A stretch of 64,000 nt of DNA, from assembly GCA_043755595.1 (NCBI GenBank), contig JAYUSQ010000070.1:1-64000 (forward strand), given 5' to 3'. The position numbers and the translations under genes were made by a program. Positions 48,715 to 57,215 of this stretch are shown in pieces. The notes beneath the pieces are model-generated. The model was not told the DNA's origin, made no database searches, and saw nothing but the letters and a program-made list of their open reading frames with translations. Source of the DNA: VFZP01 sp043755595 (GTDB lineage: Bacteria; Acidobacteriota; Terriglobia; Bryobacterales; Bryobacteraceae). How positions within the stretch are numbered: the stretch's first letter is position 1; each line of letters begins with the position of its first letter.

Positions 48715-50181
48715 ATGGCTGCGCGGTTTGCCGAGTGGGAAAAAGATCAACTACCAGAGCCACCGGCGCCAGCCGCGGGTGAACGCCGCGCGTGGGGATC
48801 GCTCATCGGCCCAGGGCTGCTGATGGTGGGAGCCAACATCGGCGGTGGCGAGTGGCTGTTCGGGCCGCTGGTCACGGCGCAATTCGGCGGGCGAATCCTA
48901 TGGCTCGCGACCGTCTCGATCCTCGTCCAAGTCGCCTACAACCTCTCGGTGATGCGCTACACGCTCTACACCGGCGAGACGATCTTTGTCGGCTTTTTCC
49001 GCACGTGGCCGGGGCCGCGGTTTTGGACGCTGTTCTACCTTTCCTTCGAAATCGGCAGCGTGTGGCCGTACCTATCTTCCAATGCTGCCGTACCGCTTGC
49101 GTCGGTGATCCTCGGCCGCCTGCCCACGGCCGCCGACGGAGACTACGTGCGCTCACTCGGCTACGTAATCTTTCTCGCCGCTTTCATCCCGCTCATCTTC
49201 GGCGGCAAAATCTATAACGCCCTGGAGCGACTCATGATCACCAAACTGGCGATCATCCTTACTTACCTCTCCGTTGTCGCCCTCTTCTTTACTAGCCCTG
49301 CTACGTGGTGGGAGATCCTCAGCGGCTTTTTCAAGTTCGGCTCGCTCCCCGAGGGCAATTTCAACTGGGCGACGCTCGCGGCGTTCTCCGCCGTAGCAGG
49401 TGCGGGCGGACTTACGAACAGCGCTTTCTCCAACTACGCGCGCGACAAGGGCTGGGGCATGGGCGCGCGAGCGGGTGCGATTCCCAGCGCCATCGGCGGC
49501 CGCGAAATCAAGCTTTCGCACTTTGGCAAGGTCTTCGAAGTGGACGAGTCCACGCTGCCCCGCTGGCGGCGCTGGATCTCCGTCATTCAGCGCGATCAGC
49601 TTCTGCTCTGGGCGCCAGGCTGCATGCTGGGCATGGCGCTGCCGGCGATGTTCTCCTACGAGTACATTCGCGGTATCAGCAATGTGGACGGAAACGCCGC
49701 CGCCGCACTATCGGCGCAAGCGATCGCGGGCCGCCATGGGCAGATATTCTGGTACCTGACTCTGCTGTGCGGTTTCCTGATTATGGCTCCGACGCAGGTG
49801 AGTCAGCTCGACAACATCGCCCGGCGCTGGACGGACGTTTTATGGATCGGTTCGCCGCGTCTTAGGACGGTGGATGACCACAAAGTCAAATACGTCTACT
49901 ACTCGATTCTGGCCATCTACGCAGTGTGGGGGCTCATCGCGCTGCGCATCACGCCGAATCCACTGGTGCTGGCGGTGGCGACCGGCGTCATGTGGAATTT
50001 CGCGCTGGGGTTCTCATCGCTCCACACGCTATGGGTAATGCTCACCCTGCTGCCGAAAGCGCTGCATCCATCGTGGCTGCAATGCTGCGGGCTGGTGGCG
50101 TGCGCGGTCTTCTATATCGGTATTTCTTCGATCGCCTTTGCTCAGCAATGGCCCGTGCTGCGAAAGTGGGTGGGATTCTGA
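48715..50181 (+). CDS. Nramp-like membrane transporter lacking canonical metal motifs
   Basis: 488 aa from ATG 48715 (ATG 48667 would add 16 residues). An N-terminal cytosolic segment and roughly eleven hydrophobic helices. Helix 1 region reads GPGLLMVGANIGGGEWLFGP, where true Nramps have DPGN; the Asp and Asn are absent. Helix 6 region is AVAGAGGLTNSAFSNYARDK, with no MPH. It therefore belongs to a distant Nramp-like clade of unknown substrate. It is separate from the Nramp-related gene at 1-738, which retains part of the first motif. Confidence 0.8.
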   Translation: MAARFAEWEKDQLPEPPAPAAGERRAWGSLIGPGLLMVGANIGGGEWLFGPLVTAQFGGRILWLATVSILVQVAYNLSVMRYTLYTGETIFVGFFRTWPGPRFWTLFYLSFEIGSVWPYLSSNAAVPLASVILGRLPTAADGDYVRSLGYVIFLAAFIPLIFGGKIYNALERLMITKLAIILTYLSVVALFFTSPATWWEILSGFFKFGSLPEGNFNWATLAAFSAVAGAGGLTNSAFSNYARDKGWGMGARAGAIPSAIGGREIKLSHFGKVFEVDESTLPRWRRWISVIQRDQLLLWAPGCMLGMALPAMFSYEYIRGISNVDGNAAAALSAQAIAGRHGQIFWYLTLLCGFLIMAPTQVSQLDNIARRWTDVLWIGSPRLRTVDDHKVKYVYYSILAIYAVWGLIALRITPNPLVLAVATGVMWNFALGFSSLHTLWVMLTLLPKALHPSWLQCCGLVACAVFYIGISSIAFAQQWPVLRKWVGF

Positions 50182-50975
50182 GGAGGCTTTGGCGTCTACT
50201 CCCGGCTTCTTATAGGCACTGGCTCCGGAAGCATCTTAATAGTTTCATTTGCCGTCTTGGGTACGTGCCGTTCGACGCCGGGCGTTTCTACGCCGAAGAT
50301 GGACTGTTCTCGGTTCATAACGACGAATTCCGGCGCGATCCAGCCTTCGTGGCGGCGTACCAGCGCGGCGTGCAATCGAGCCATGGGATTGACCCCGCCT
50401 TGCGTTGGCGCATTCACATTGCGTTGTGGGCGGCGCGACTAGCTTTGAAGGCCCCCGGCGACTACGTCGAATGCGGCGTGAACGCCGGCATGGTGAGTTC
50501 GGCCATCCTGCACGATCTGAATTGGTCCGCGCTACCCAGGCAATACTTTCTGATCGACACCTTCGCCGGACCGGTGCTCGATCAGTTTTCGGCTGAAGAG
50601 CGGCAGTCCGGCTGGGTGGCGTTGGTGGAGGAGCGGGTGGCGGCCGGTGCGTACGTGACCGACATCGACCGCGTCCGCGCGACCTTCGCCGAGTGGCCCA
50701 ACGCTATCGTCGTGCAAGGCACAGTACCGGAGATCCTTCCGTCGATAGGCCCGCGTCAGATTGCCTTTCTGCATCTCGATCTCAATTGCGCCGCACCGGA
50801 AGTGGCCGCGCTTGAGTATTTTTGGAGCCAGATGGCCCCCGGAGCCGTGGTTCTGATGGACGACTACGCACATCACGGTGTGGAGGAGCAAAAAAAAGCC
50901 ATCGACCGTTGGGCAGACCGCATCCAAGTGGAGGTGCTATCGTTGCCGACCGGTCAAGGCCTGATTGTTAAGTAG
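50148..50975 (+). CDS. TylF/MycF-type O-methyltransferase
   Basis: 275 aa from ATG 50148, overlapping the transporter end by 34 bases. SAM-binding motif YVECGVNAGMVSSAILHDL, then FLIDTFAGP, and metal/catalytic region HLDLNCAAPEVAALEYFW and VVLMDDYAHHG. These enzymes methylate sugar or small-molecule hydroxyls. No biosynthetic cluster is nearby, so the substrate is unknown. The start is uncertain by a few codons. Confidence 0.8.
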   Translation: MARAAKVGGILRRLWRLLPASYRHWLRKHLNSFICRLGYVPFDAGRFYAEDGLFSVHNDEFRRDPAFVAAYQRGVQSSHGIDPALRWRIHIALWAARLALKAPGDYVECGVNAGMVSSAILHDLNWSALPRQYFLIDTFAGPVLDQFSAEERQSGWVALVEERVAAGAYVTDIDRVRATFAEWPNAIVVQGTVPEILPSIGPRQIAFLHLDLNCAAPEVAALEYFWSQMAPGAVVLMDDYAHHGVEEQKKAIDRWADRIQVEVLSLPTGQGLIVK

Positions 50976-51018
50976 GTAATTCTAAACGTAGAACGTTTTT
51001 ATTTTAGCGGTTAAGCCC

Positions 51019-51048
51019 TTGACTGATGAAAAACGTTCCTGCGAGAAT
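51019..51048 (+). promoter_or_regulatory. Possible promoter of the cold-shock leader
   Basis: TTGACT at 51019-51024 and GAGAAT at 51043-51048 with an 18-base spacer. A start near 51055 would give a leader of about 185 bases before the cold-shock gene, covering the hairpin at 51127-51150. The -10 match is only moderate. Confidence 0.4.
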
Positions 51049-51052
51049 AGGC

Positions 51053-51078
51053 GAACGGCCTTGGGCGGCCGTTCTTTT
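51053..51078 (+). terminator. Hairpin with T-run after the methyltransferase gene
   Basis: GAACGGCC (51053-51060), six-base loop TTGGGC, GGCCGTTC (51067-51074), then TTTT. A GC-rich stem with T-run is consistent with rho-independent termination of the upstream transporter-methyltransferase message. Confidence 0.6.
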
Positions 51079-51126
51079 GGGTGTGTTGCTGGTGAAGGCA
51101 GTTGTAAGAAAAGATCGCCAGATGAA

Positions 51127-51155
51127 GCTACGAGCTTAGCGGCTCGTGGCTTTTT
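51127..51155 (+). terminator. Second hairpin with T-run before the cold-shock gene
   Basis: GCTACGAGC (51127-51135), loop TTAGCG, GCTCGTGGC (51142-51150) with one T-G pair, then TTTTT. It lies between the possible promoter at 51019-51048 and the cold-shock start, so it could terminate a ~100-base transcript or act as a leader attenuator. Confidence 0.6.
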
Positions 51156-51239
51156 GTGTTTCTGATGCCTTTTCGAAACTGCGCCGAATGGGTGTTCGGA
51201 TCGCCGCTATCGGATTCAGGATGTAAAGGGGTAAAATCA

Positions 51240-51452
51240 GTGTCGAAAGAAAAAGGTGTGGTCAAGTGGTTTAACAACGCCAAGGGCTATGGATTTATCC
51301 AGCGCTCAACCGGCGAGGATGTCTTCGTGCATTTCAGCGCGATCGACATGACTGGGTATCGCACGCTCGACAACGGAACCGAAGTCGAGTTTGAAGTGAA
51401 ACAGGGGCCGAAAGGCCTTCAGGCCGAGAGCGTCAACCGCCCGTCGGCCTAG
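51240..51452 (+). CDS. csp: Cold-shock protein
   Basis: 70 aa from GTG 51240, with AAAGGGG ten bases upstream. It is a single cold-shock domain: VVKWFNNAKGYGFIQ carries RNP1, DVFVHFSAI carries RNP2, and the end is QAESVNRPSA. It binds single-stranded RNA and melts secondary structure. The long structured leader upstream is common for csp genes, which are often controlled through it. Confidence 0.92.
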   Translation: MSKEKGVVKWFNNAKGYGFIQRSTGEDVFVHFSAIDMTGYRTLDNGTEVEFEVKQGPKGLQAESVNRPSA

Positions 51453-51499
51453 TCGCCGAACGGAAATACAAGTCTGATCGAAGAGCTGGGGGGCCTCCT

Positions 51500-51802
51500 T
51501 CAGCTCTTTGTCTTTGGCGGCACGAAATCCGGCGGCAGTGTCGCGCCGGGCCCGAAAAAGTAGTCGTCCATCTGTTTGAGCAGGAACTCCTGCGCCTCGG
51601 CGGTGCCAAGGTTGAGACGATACTCGTTCATCAGCATCTTCATGTGCTCGAGCCACATTTTCCACGCCTCTTTGGAGACGCTGTCGTAGATTTTCTGCCC
51701 CAGCGGATGGCTATCGAAGGGCGCTTCATCCAGCCCCACCATCTCCTTCTGGAACTTCACGCACATCACTTTACGTTTGCCGGTCTCTTCCGGCTGATTC
51801 AT
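51500..51802 (-). CDS. yggX: Fe(II)-trafficking protein YggX
   Basis: 100 aa from ATG 51802; further upstream starts are possible but add an unmatched lead. VMCVKFQKEMVGLDEAPFDS, then PLGQKIYDSVSKEAWKMWLE and MKMLMNEYRLNLGTAEAQEF match the YggX family along its length, including the conserved Cys near the start. YggX protects iron-sulfur enzymes from oxidation. Divergent from the S55 peptidase gene. Confidence 0.85.
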   Translation of the reverse strand: MNQPEETGKRKVMCVKFQKEMVGLDEAPFDSHPLGQKIYDSVSKEAWKMWLEHMKMLMNEYRLNLGTAEAQEFLLKQMDDYFFGPGATLPPDFVPPKTKS

Positions 51803-51879
51803 TAAAGGAACGCTTCCGCACGACATGCCTTCCAGGATAGCGCGATAATGAAGGAAAGGCCGGAAAACCTGCACCAACT

Positions 51880-53757
51880 ATGAACAACCGTTTTGTGTCC
51901 GTCGTGTCACTCGCCGTGTGCGCCGCTGGAATCGTGAGCGGGCAGCAGCAGATCAAGCAGACGCCGCCGCGCGCCGGTAAACCCGCAATCATGCGTGTTG
52001 GCGAGTTGAAACCAGGCATGCAGGCCACGGCTTGGACCGTGTTTGCGGGAACCGAAGCCGAAGCGGTGCCGGTGGAAATTGTCGGCGTGATGAAAAACGC
52101 CTGGGGCCCGAAGCAAGACATCATCCTCGGCAAGATGGGTGGCAAGGCGGTGCGCACCAATGTCGCGGGCGGCATGAGCGGCAGCCCCGTCTACATCGAC
52201 GGCAAACTGATCGGAGCGATCGCGCTGCGCATCAGCGTGTTTTCACCGGACGCCATCTGCGGCATTACACCCATCGAACTGATGCTGGAGATTAACGACT
52301 TTGACGCATCGGTGCCCGGCAACGCGCGCACACCGATGGCGATGAAGCGGGCCGATGCGGGGGGCGTGCTTGAATTGCCCGCGATGCCGGGCTTGCCGGT
52401 CACATCTGAGCCGCTTTCGCTGATCCCGATCGATTCGCCGCTGGTGCTCTCGGGTTTCACCGAAGCGACGCTGCGCGAGTTCGGACCCATGTTCAAACAA
52501 ATGGGAATTTCACTGGCGCAAGGTGGTGCTGGCCCAGTGCAAGGCGCGCAGACCGCCGCCGCGTTGACGGGCAGCGCGAAACCCGTTACTGGCTGGCAGC
52601 AGGCGCTCAATCCGGGCGAAGCGATCAGTGGACTGCTGGTTTCAGGCGACGTCAGCATGGCCGGCACCGGCACCGTCACCTACAACGATGGCAAACGCGT
52701 GCTCGCCTTCGGACATCCATTCCTGAGCTTGGGCCCGGTGAGTATGCCAATGGCGAAAAGCGAGATCCTGATGACGCTTGCTTCCGCGTTTCAGCCCAAC
52801 AAGATCGCCAATGCCACGGACGTCGTGGGCGCGCTCAAGCAGGACCGTCATTCAGGCATCATGGGCGTGCTGGGCGATCAGGCCGAAATGGTTCCCTACC
52901 ACGTCAAGGTGCGGACATTCGCCGGCGAGACATCGAAGGTGATGAGCGAAAAGGATCTGTCGATGCAGGTTTTCGTCCAACAGAAATGGACGCCGTTCCT
53001 GATGATGGTGACGCTGTTCAACGCGATCTCCAGCCTGAACGAATTCGCTGAGGATGTGACATACCGCATCTCGGGCAACCTGGAAGTGGAAGGGCAGCAG
53101 AAGATCGCCATCAACAATATCTTCACGCAGACGGAAATGCCCGCGCCGCCGCCGATGCAAATGGCGCTGTGGTGGGGCGACAAGTTCAACCGCCTGTTCC
53201 AGAACAGCATTCGCACGCCGAAACTGAAGAGCGTGAACGTCACGCTTGACCTGCTGCCGGTGCGCAAGAGCGCCACCATCGAGACGGCCTTCGCCGACGT
53301 GAGTGAGATTGAGGCTGGCGGCGAAGTGCCGCTCAAAGTCTACCTGCGGCCCTTCCGCGGCGGGCGGATTGAGCGCGCGATCAAGGTCAAAATCCCGGCC
53401 GGGTTCCCCAAAGGCGATCACCGGATTCTGTTGAGTGACGCCGACACGTTGAACCGGATGCAGACGTTCGCGGGGATGAGCAACCGGTTTATCGACTTGC
53501 CACAGACGGTTTCGCTGATCAATCAGGAACGCACGAATAATAAGCTTTATGTTTCGCTGGTGCAGTCGCGGCCCACGGTATACGTAGATGACAAAACACT
53601 ACCTAGCCTGCCAGCGTCTGTGGCGAACGTGATGCAAAATGGCCGTAGCGCGAATCGGCCGATGTTCACGGTGCCTGAGACGGCAATCGAACAAGCCGCG
53701 CTGCCATTCGACGACGCCGTGGCGGGCAGCTATTCGCTGCGAATCAGGGTTTACTAG
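51880..53757 (+). CDS. SpoIVB-type (S55) serine peptidase domain protein
   Basis: 625 aa from ATG 51880. Signal peptide (MNNRFVSVVSLAVCAAGIVS), then the S55 core: LKPGMQATAWTVFAGTEAEA, IVGVMKNAWGPKQDIILGKM, and the catalytic Ser in NVAGGMSGSPVYIDGKLIGA. FGHPFLSLGPVSMPMAKSEI follows. The remaining ~380 residues have no clear domain and may be beta-rich. In spore formers SpoIVB activates sigma-K processing; here it is a secreted relative of unknown target. Confidence 0.8.
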   Translation: MNNRFVSVVSLAVCAAGIVSGQQQIKQTPPRAGKPAIMRVGELKPGMQATAWTVFAGTEAEAVPVEIVGVMKNAWGPKQDIILGKMGGKAVRTNVAGGMSGSPVYIDGKLIGAIALRISVFSPDAICGITPIELMLEINDFDASVPGNARTPMAMKRADAGGVLELPAMPGLPVTSEPLSLIPIDSPLVLSGFTEATLREFGPMFKQMGISLAQGGAGPVQGAQTAAALTGSAKPVTGWQQALNPGEAISGLLVSGDVSMAGTGTVTYNDGKRVLAFGHPFLSLGPVSMPMAKSEILMTLASAFQPNKIANATDVVGALKQDRHSGIMGVLGDQAEMVPYHVKVRTFAGETSKVMSEKDLSMQVFVQQKWTPFLMMVTLFNAISSLNEFAEDVTYRISGNLEVEGQQKIAINNIFTQTEMPAPPPMQMALWWGDKFNRLFQNSIRTPKLKSVNVTLDLLPVRKSATIETAFADVSEIEAGGEVPLKVYLRPFRGGRIERAIKVKIPAGFPKGDHRILLSDADTLNRMQTFAGMSNRFIDLPQTVSLINQERTNNKLYVSLVQSRPTVYVDDKTLPSLPASVANVMQNGRSANRPMFTVPETAIEQAALPFDDAVAGSYSLRIRVY

Positions 53758-53793
53758 CTGGCCCTGCCGGTCCCCATCCACATAGGAGATTGA

Positions 53794-55995
53794 ATGAAGG
53801 TTTTCCACATGAGCGTTGCTGCGGCCGCTGGCGTCGCGTTGGCGTGGGCGGGCGGCGCCAAGAGCTGGGATCATGGCTCGCAGTCCGATTTCCAGAAGGG
53901 CAAACTGACCAAGCTGGCGCTGCGCAGCGATGGCCGCTTGTCGCTGGCGCCAGTGTGGCAAGAGCTCGCCGACTCATCCAGCAGCTATCTCTGGGCCGTC
54001 GCCGAAGATGCGCGGGGCAACGTTTATTACGGCGGTAGCGGACAGGACAACAAGGCCAAGCTGTTTGTGAAGGGCGGGGGTTCTGGCGCTTCGAGGACGT
54101 TGGCTGAGTTGACGGGCCTGGAGATTCAAGCGATCGCGCTCGACGCGCAGGGAAGGATCTACGCGGCTACGTCGCCCGATGGCAAAGTGTTTCGCGTAAG
54201 CGCGACAGGTGCGGTGGAAGAATACTACGACCCCAAAACGAAATACATTTGGGCGCTGGCGTTCAACGCGCGCGGTGACTTGTTTGTCGCTACCGGTGAT
54301 CAGGGCGAAGTGCATCGCGTGACGGCGGCGGGCACTGGTTCAGTGTTCTATCGCACCGAAGAGACGCACGCGAGGTCGCTCATAGTGGATGCGCAAGGTA
54401 ACCTCGTCGTCGGCACTGAGCCGGGTGGTCTGGTGCTGCGCGTTACACCGGCTGGCCAAGGGTTTGTGTTGTATCAGACGTCGAAACGTGAAGTGACTGC
54501 GCTAGCGGCAGACGCGAAGGGCAACCTCTACGCGGCAGCGGTTGGGACAAGGACAGCCGCTGTTGCGGCGCCAATGCAAGGGCCGCCCCCGCCCGCTCCT
54601 CCGCCACCGCCCGCTCCGGTTCCCGGCGCCGTCCTTCCTGCCAGGCTGGGTATGGCGCCGCCTTTGGGATTGGGCGCCCCGGCCGGCGGCAGTGAGGTCA
54701 TCCGGATCGAAGCCGACGGCTATCCGCGTAAGTTGTGGAGCGACGACAAGGACATCGCCTACGCGCTCGCATTCGACAAGGATTCGCACCTGCTGGTGGG
54801 CACGGGCAATCGCGGCAACCTGTACCGGATCGATACGGATTCGCTGTCGACGCTGGTGGTCAGCGCCGCGCCCACGCAGATCACCGGACTGGCCGCCGGA
54901 CGCAATGGCCGGCTGCTCGCGGTAACGGGCAACATCGGCAAGCTCTATCGCTTGGGACCGGACATCGAGAAGGAAGGCAACTACGAGGGCGAAGCGCTCG
55001 ACGCCGGTTTCTTCACGTATTGGGGCCGCATGAACTACGTCGCCGAGCCGAATGGCGGGGCCGTGAAAATGGAGACGCGGAGCGGGAATTTGGATTCGCC
55101 GCAGCGCGCGTGGAGTCCATGGGCAGCCGTGCCTTTGACGTCTACTTTCGGCCGCGTGGCCTCGCCCGCTGCGCGTTTCCTGCAATATCGGCTCACGCTG
55201 ACGGCGGGGGCCGCGGCCGATGCAAAGACGCCGGAGCTTGGTGGAATCGACATCGCTTATCAGCAGAAGAACGTGGCGCCGATCATCGAACTGATCGAAC
55301 TTACACCGCCCAACTACCGTTTCCCCGCGCAGACGATATCGCTCGGGGCCACGGCCAGCCAGACCATTTCGCTTTCCTCGCTTGGCCGTGCGAACCGGAC
55401 CGTGGCGACGATCATGAACAGCGGCGACGCGCCGGCGAGTTCAATGAATTACGCCAAAGGCCACTTGGGCGCCCGATGGCTGGCGCGCGATGAGAACGGA
55501 GATCCGCTGCTTTGCAAGGTAGAGATTCGCGGCGATAAAGAGACCACGTGGAAGCTGTTGAAAGAAGAAACACGTGATCGCAATTTGAGCTTTGACTCGA
55601 CGGCTTTTCCGGATGGCGACTACCGCCTGCGTGTCACGGTAACGGACGCCCCGGGCAATCCGCCGGCGCAGGCGCTTACTGCGACGCTTGAGAGCGACGT
55701 GTTCACGGTGGACAACACGCCGCCGCGCATTACCGCGCTGACGGGCTCGCGCAATGGCTACAAGCTCGTAGTGACATGGAAGGCCGCGGACTCGCTGTCA
55801 GTGATTAGCAAAGCCGAGTATTCGGTGAACGGCGGCGAGTGGAAGACGGTCGAGCCCACTACGCGCTTGACCGATTCCGCCGAGCATGACTTCGCGCTAT
55901 CGCTGGACGGCTTCGCCGCCGGGGAGGTCACGGTCGCCGTGCGTGTGACCGATTACTACGACAATCAAGCGGTGGAAAAGGCTGTCGTAAGGTAG
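53794..55995 (+). CDS. Secreted beta-propeller protein with Ig-like end
   Basis: 733 aa from ATG 53794 after TAGGAG. Signal peptide (VFHMSVAAAAGVALAWAGG). Residues ~60-450 are WD/NHL-like blades (LWAVAEDARGNVYYGGSGQD; IQAIALDAQGRIYAATSPDG; IWALAFNARGDLFVATGDQG), interrupted by a Pro-rich spacer (QGPPPPAPPPPPAPVPG) near 265-282. The C-terminal ~130 residues are Ig/fibronectin-like (DNTPPRITALTGSRNGYKLV). It is 36 bases after the S55 gene on the same strand; the two may act together. Confidence 0.7.
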   Translation: MKVFHMSVAAAAGVALAWAGGAKSWDHGSQSDFQKGKLTKLALRSDGRLSLAPVWQELADSSSSYLWAVAEDARGNVYYGGSGQDNKAKLFVKGGGSGASRTLAELTGLEIQAIALDAQGRIYAATSPDGKVFRVSATGAVEEYYDPKTKYIWALAFNARGDLFVATGDQGEVHRVTAAGTGSVFYRTEETHARSLIVDAQGNLVVGTEPGGLVLRVTPAGQGFVLYQTSKREVTALAADAKGNLYAAAVGTRTAAVAAPMQGPPPPAPPPPPAPVPGAVLPARLGMAPPLGLGAPAGGSEVIRIEADGYPRKLWSDDKDIAYALAFDKDSHLLVGTGNRGNLYRIDTDSLSTLVVSAAPTQITGLAAGRNGRLLAVTGNIGKLYRLGPDIEKEGNYEGEALDAGFFTYWGRMNYVAEPNGGAVKMETRSGNLDSPQRAWSPWAAVPLTSTFGRVASPAARFLQYRLTLTAGAAADAKTPELGGIDIAYQQKNVAPIIELIELTPPNYRFPAQTISLGATASQTISLSSLGRANRTVATIMNSGDAPASSMNYAKGHLGARWLARDENGDPLLCKVEIRGDKETTWKLLKEETRDRNLSFDSTAFPDGDYRLRVTVTDAPGNPPAQALTATLESDVFTVDNTPPRITALTGSRNGYKLVVTWKAADSLSVISKAEYSVNGGEWKTVEPTTRLTDSAEHDFALSLDGFAAGEVTVAVRVTDYYDNQAVEKAVVR

Positions 55996-55999
55996 CGGA

Positions 56000-56899
56000 C
56001 TACCGCGTAGCGCGCTTGCGGCGGGCCGGCTTGCGAATGACGGGGCGCGGCCTCAGGCCCTTGCTCTGCAGATGCGCAATCAAGGCGGCTGGATCGTCGC
56101 TGATGATCGCGTCGACACCGGCTTCGATCAAACGGTCCCAATCGGCGGGCGTGTTGGGCGTCCAGGGAACCACCTGCAGGCCGGCGGCATGAGCCTGATC
56201 TACGAGTTCTTTAGTGGTCCACGAAAAATGCGGCGACAGGATGGAAGCCTGCGCCGCTTGCGTGGCCGCCACTGCGTCCGTCCCCGCCGGTGAGCGCTCG
56301 AACAGCGCCGACCGCCTGATCTCCGGCGCCAGCTTGGCCGCCGCCATCAGCGTACGATCGTCGAAGGACTGAATGATGCATCGCGCCGACAGTTTATGGC
56401 GCCGGATCGCTTGCACAAGAAGGCGCGAAAATGTCTCGGGGTCCGGCGTGTACTGCGGATCCTTGCGCGAGATCTTGGTTTCGATATTGAATTCAAAGCG
56501 GCCGAGAGCGGCGAGCGACAGTATTTCATCAAGGGTCGGCACGCGAGTTCCCGGCACGGCTTTCTGTTGGGGGAAGGCTGGATTCGCCCGTGCGCCGCAC
56601 TGCCACTGCACCAGTTCCGCCAGGGTCAACTCGCGAATCACGCGCGAACTTCCCGCCGGTCCGTCGCAGAAGACGGTGCTCAGCACCGGGTCGTGCGAAA
56701 CCACCAGGACGTTGTCCTTGGTCACCGCAAGATCGAGTTCCAGCACATCGACGCCCGCCCGGATCGCGTATTCAAAAGCGGGTAGCGTGTTCTCTGGCAT
56801 CATGGCCCGAGCGCCGCGATGACCGTGGACTTGAATGCGCGGCGCAGCGGCGGCGGCGGACGCGGCGAGCGCGGCGGCCAGAATCATTGTGTTTTTCAT
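56000..56899 (-). CDS. Glycerophosphodiester phosphodiesterase
   Basis: 299 aa from ATG 56899. Signal peptide (MKNTMILAAALAASAAAAAP), then the GDPD core: VHGHRGARAMMPENTLPAFE with HRG, DVLELDLAVTKDNVLVVSHD with the acidic and His ligands, RFEFNIETKISRKDPQYTPD, and AGVDAIISDDPAALIAHL. Hydrolyses glycerophosphodiesters to glycerol-3-phosphate in the periplasm. The C-terminus is basic (RPVIRKPARRKRATR). Confidence 0.9.
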   Translation of the reverse strand: MKNTMILAAALAASAAAAAPRIQVHGHRGARAMMPENTLPAFEYAIRAGVDVLELDLAVTKDNVLVVSHDPVLSTVFCDGPAGSSRVIRELTLAELVQWQCGARANPAFPQQKAVPGTRVPTLDEILSLAALGRFEFNIETKISRKDPQYTPDPETFSRLLVQAIRRHKLSARCIIQSFDDRTLMAAAKLAPEIRRSALFERSPAGTDAVAATQAAQASILSPHFSWTTKELVDQAHAAGLQVVPWTPNTPADWDRLIEAGVDAIISDDPAALIAHLQSKGLRPRPVIRKPARRKRATR

Positions 56900-56912
56900 T
56901 GTGCGTGGAAGG

Positions 56913-57182
56913 TCACGTCGATATTTCTCCGTCCAGGCGGCCCATGATCTGACCGCTCGCTTTGGGTCCGCGCTGATCGTCGACGCGGCGCCAGCGGCCC
57001 GACACTTGCAGCAGCGTGTCGCCATTGCCGCACCCAAGCAAGGTAGCGGGCATTGCAACATCGGCGGGCAAGAGATGAATTTCACGCGCTCGGAAGTTTC
57101 GCTGCGGCCGGGCGGAGCGGCTCAGATCCAGGGCAGCGGCACTCAACAGGAAGAGTGGGAGCGCGGAGTAGGTGCGCAACAT
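56913..57182 (-). CDS. Possible small exported protein
   Basis: 89 aa from ATG 57182. A signal-like start (MLRTYSALPLFLLSAAAL), then LPADVAMPATLLGCGNGDTL and VSGRWRRVDDQRGPKASG. No domain is recognised. It ends 13 bases before the GDPD start on the same strand, as a two-gene unit would. Low confidence, as the GC-rich frame could be by chance. Confidence 0.4.
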   Translation of the reverse strand: MLRTYSALPLFLLSAAALDLSRSARPQRNFRAREIHLLPADVAMPATLLGCGNGDTLLQVSGRWRRVDDQRGPKASGQIMGRLDGEIST

Positions 57183-57215
57183 ATCGATTCAGAGTAGCAA
57201 GGCTGAATTACAAGT

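Noticed and set aside
51053..51078. First hairpin as part of the cold-shock leader
   Set aside because: The putative promoter's start point falls inside its left arm, so it cannot form fully in that transcript; it is better placed as the terminator of the upstream genes.
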